This document shows, piece after piece, positions 21,113 to 21,880 of a stretch of DNA of 21,880 nucleotides (the first letter of the stretch is position 1; each line of letters opens with the position of its first letter). Under the pieces are notes generated by a model. That model worked only from the letters and a program-made list of their open reading frames with translations. It was not told the DNA's origin and made no database searches. Made by a program: the position numbers and the translations under genes. The stretch comes from Elusimicrobia bacterium RIFOXYB2_FULL_49_7 (GTDB lineage: Bacteria; Fibrobacterota; OXYB2-FULL-49-7): the NCBI GenBank assembly GCA_001800515.1, contig MGVN01000235.1, forward strand, positions 9,973 through 31,852. The letters are read 5' to 3'.

Positions 21113-21880
21113 ATGAAAGCTGCATTACTTTTTGTTTTATTGATCCCCATTACCCTCTTCGCCGAGGATCCGGTCTCCCTTTACGGCGTACACCAGGTGG
21201 ATGCCAAGACCATTTACGCAGTCGGCAATAACAGCACCATCTATGTCAGTGACGATGGCGGACGGAATTTCCGCAAACTTCCGGTACCCGTGAACGCGGT
21301 TTTTCAGCACTGCTTTTTCATTGATAAGAACGAAGGCTGGGTGGTGGGCGGACAGGAACGCTATCTGGCAACCGGCAGCATCGGCATTGTCCTGCACACC
21401 CTGGATGGCGGCAAGCACTGGGAGGTTTCTTATCCGGGTACGGTGGGCTGGCTCTTTGATGTTCATTTTATAGATAGGAAAAAAGGGTTTGTTTGCGGCG
21501 CGGCCAATGACCAGTTGGACGATGCTTTATATATGACCGAGGATGGTGGGAGAAATTGGAAATGGGTTCGAAGCGGTCAAAAGGGATGGCTCTACGGTTT
21601 TTCTATTCTCGGACGAAATGGAAATCTTGTCGCAGGTTCGGAAAATGGCCGGATTACCGTATTGCGGGAAAATGGGGAAGCGGAGACTCTTCAAACCCTG
21701 CAACCGGCACGGCCCACCAGCCGTTACCCCACCATTCGGGCCATTGCCTTTCCGGACAGTCAAAACGGTTGTGCCATAGGTGACAACGGATTTATTGCCG
21801 TGACCGCGGACGGCGGCCGCTCCTGGAAAGCCGGGGAGACGGATCTGGACAGGGGACTGCTCCACGATGCGGACTGGCGG
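21113..21880 (+). CDS. Secreted YCF48/BNR-repeat beta-propeller protein (3' end beyond the window)
   Basis: The open frame gives 256 residues to the window edge without a stop. A signal peptide (MKAALLFVLLIPITLFA, cleavage before EDP) is followed by repeated propeller blades. Each blade has a BNR/Asp-box-like turn (SDDGGRNF at about 47-54, TLDGGKHW, TEDGGRNW, TADGGRSW) and a GWVVGG-, GFVCGA- or GCAIGD-type strand about 30 residues before it. This is the pattern of YCF48/HCF136-like photosystem assembly factor homologues, which in non-phototrophs are general exported propellers of unknown role. The ATG at 21113 follows a short AT-rich stretch with no Shine-Dalgarno site. Confidence 0.88.
   Translation, partial: MKAALLFVLLIPITLFAEDPVSLYGVHQVDAKTIYAVGNNSTIYVSDDGGRNFRKLPVPVNAVFQHCFFIDKNEGWVVGGQERYLATGSIGIVLHTLDGGKHWEVSYPGTVGWLFDVHFIDRKKGFVCGAANDQLDDALYMTEDGGRNWKWVRSGQKGWLYGFSILGRNGNLVAGSENGRITVLRENGEAETLQTLQPARPTSRYPTIRAIAFPDSQNGCAIGDNGFIAVTADGGRSWKAGETDLDRGLLHDADWR

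Noticed and set aside
1..21880. CRISPR, tRNA, rRNA, insertion sequence, prophage or toxin-antitoxin modules
   Set aside because: No repeat-spacer pattern, cloverleaf, transposase or integrase motif was found by reading; short or diverged elements could be missed without a search tool.

Overview
The window is an ordinary-looking chromosomal segment of a diderm (Gram-negative-type) bacterium with roughly 50% GC by eye. Evidence for an outer membrane is indirect but consistent: a lipobox lipoprotein, several Sec signal peptides, and an MlaE/MlaF lipid-transport pair. The genes resemble those of environmental proteobacteria or FCB-type lineages, but nothing in the sequence lets me name a phylum. 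I see no tRNA, rRNA, CRISPR array, insertion sequence or phage module. The longest gene-free stretches are about 180-250 bases, and they hold promoters, inverted repeats and terminators.

Left part (1-4755): the 5' two-thirds of mnmE (minus) lies divergent to a two-gene unit (small membrane protein plus Gfo/Idh/MocA oxidoreductase). A 35-codon, very basic minus-strand gene with its own promoter, Shine-Dalgarno site and terminator follows. Next is a plus-strand row of single genes: a lipoprotein with a consensus sigma-54 promoter, an Hsp20 chaperone and a stand-alone CBM48 glycogen-binding protein. The lipoprotein and Hsp20 genes carry almost identical 22-base leaders up to their start codons.

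Middle part (4756-8433, minus): a strong sigma-70-type promoter drives a duplicated DUF1538 membrane protein, followed 2 bases later by a 379-residue protein that reads as three PII-like modules in one chain. This is the most interesting candidate system in the window: a putative ion transporter paired with a covalently linked PII-type sensor. Upstream sits rpsU (S21) with a 10-base perfect Shine-Dalgarno sequence.

Polysaccharide block (8516-14010): GT4, AsnB-type amidotransferase and GT2 are translationally coupled (TGATG, TAATG) on the minus strand. A DUF2079 polytopic membrane protein is divergent. The block looks like surface glycan synthesis.

Right part (13964-20316, minus): a compact six-gene unit runs SUMF1-fold secreted protein, bifunctional NAD(P)HX epimerase/dehydratase, dnaB, mlaE, mlaF, methyltransferase. 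Divergent to it is a small secreted protein with a second sigma-54 promoter preceded by a perfect 9+9 inverted repeat. A YCF48/BNR-type beta-propeller protein then runs off the end. The two sigma-54 promoters both serve exported proteins, which suggests an RpoN-controlled envelope regulon.
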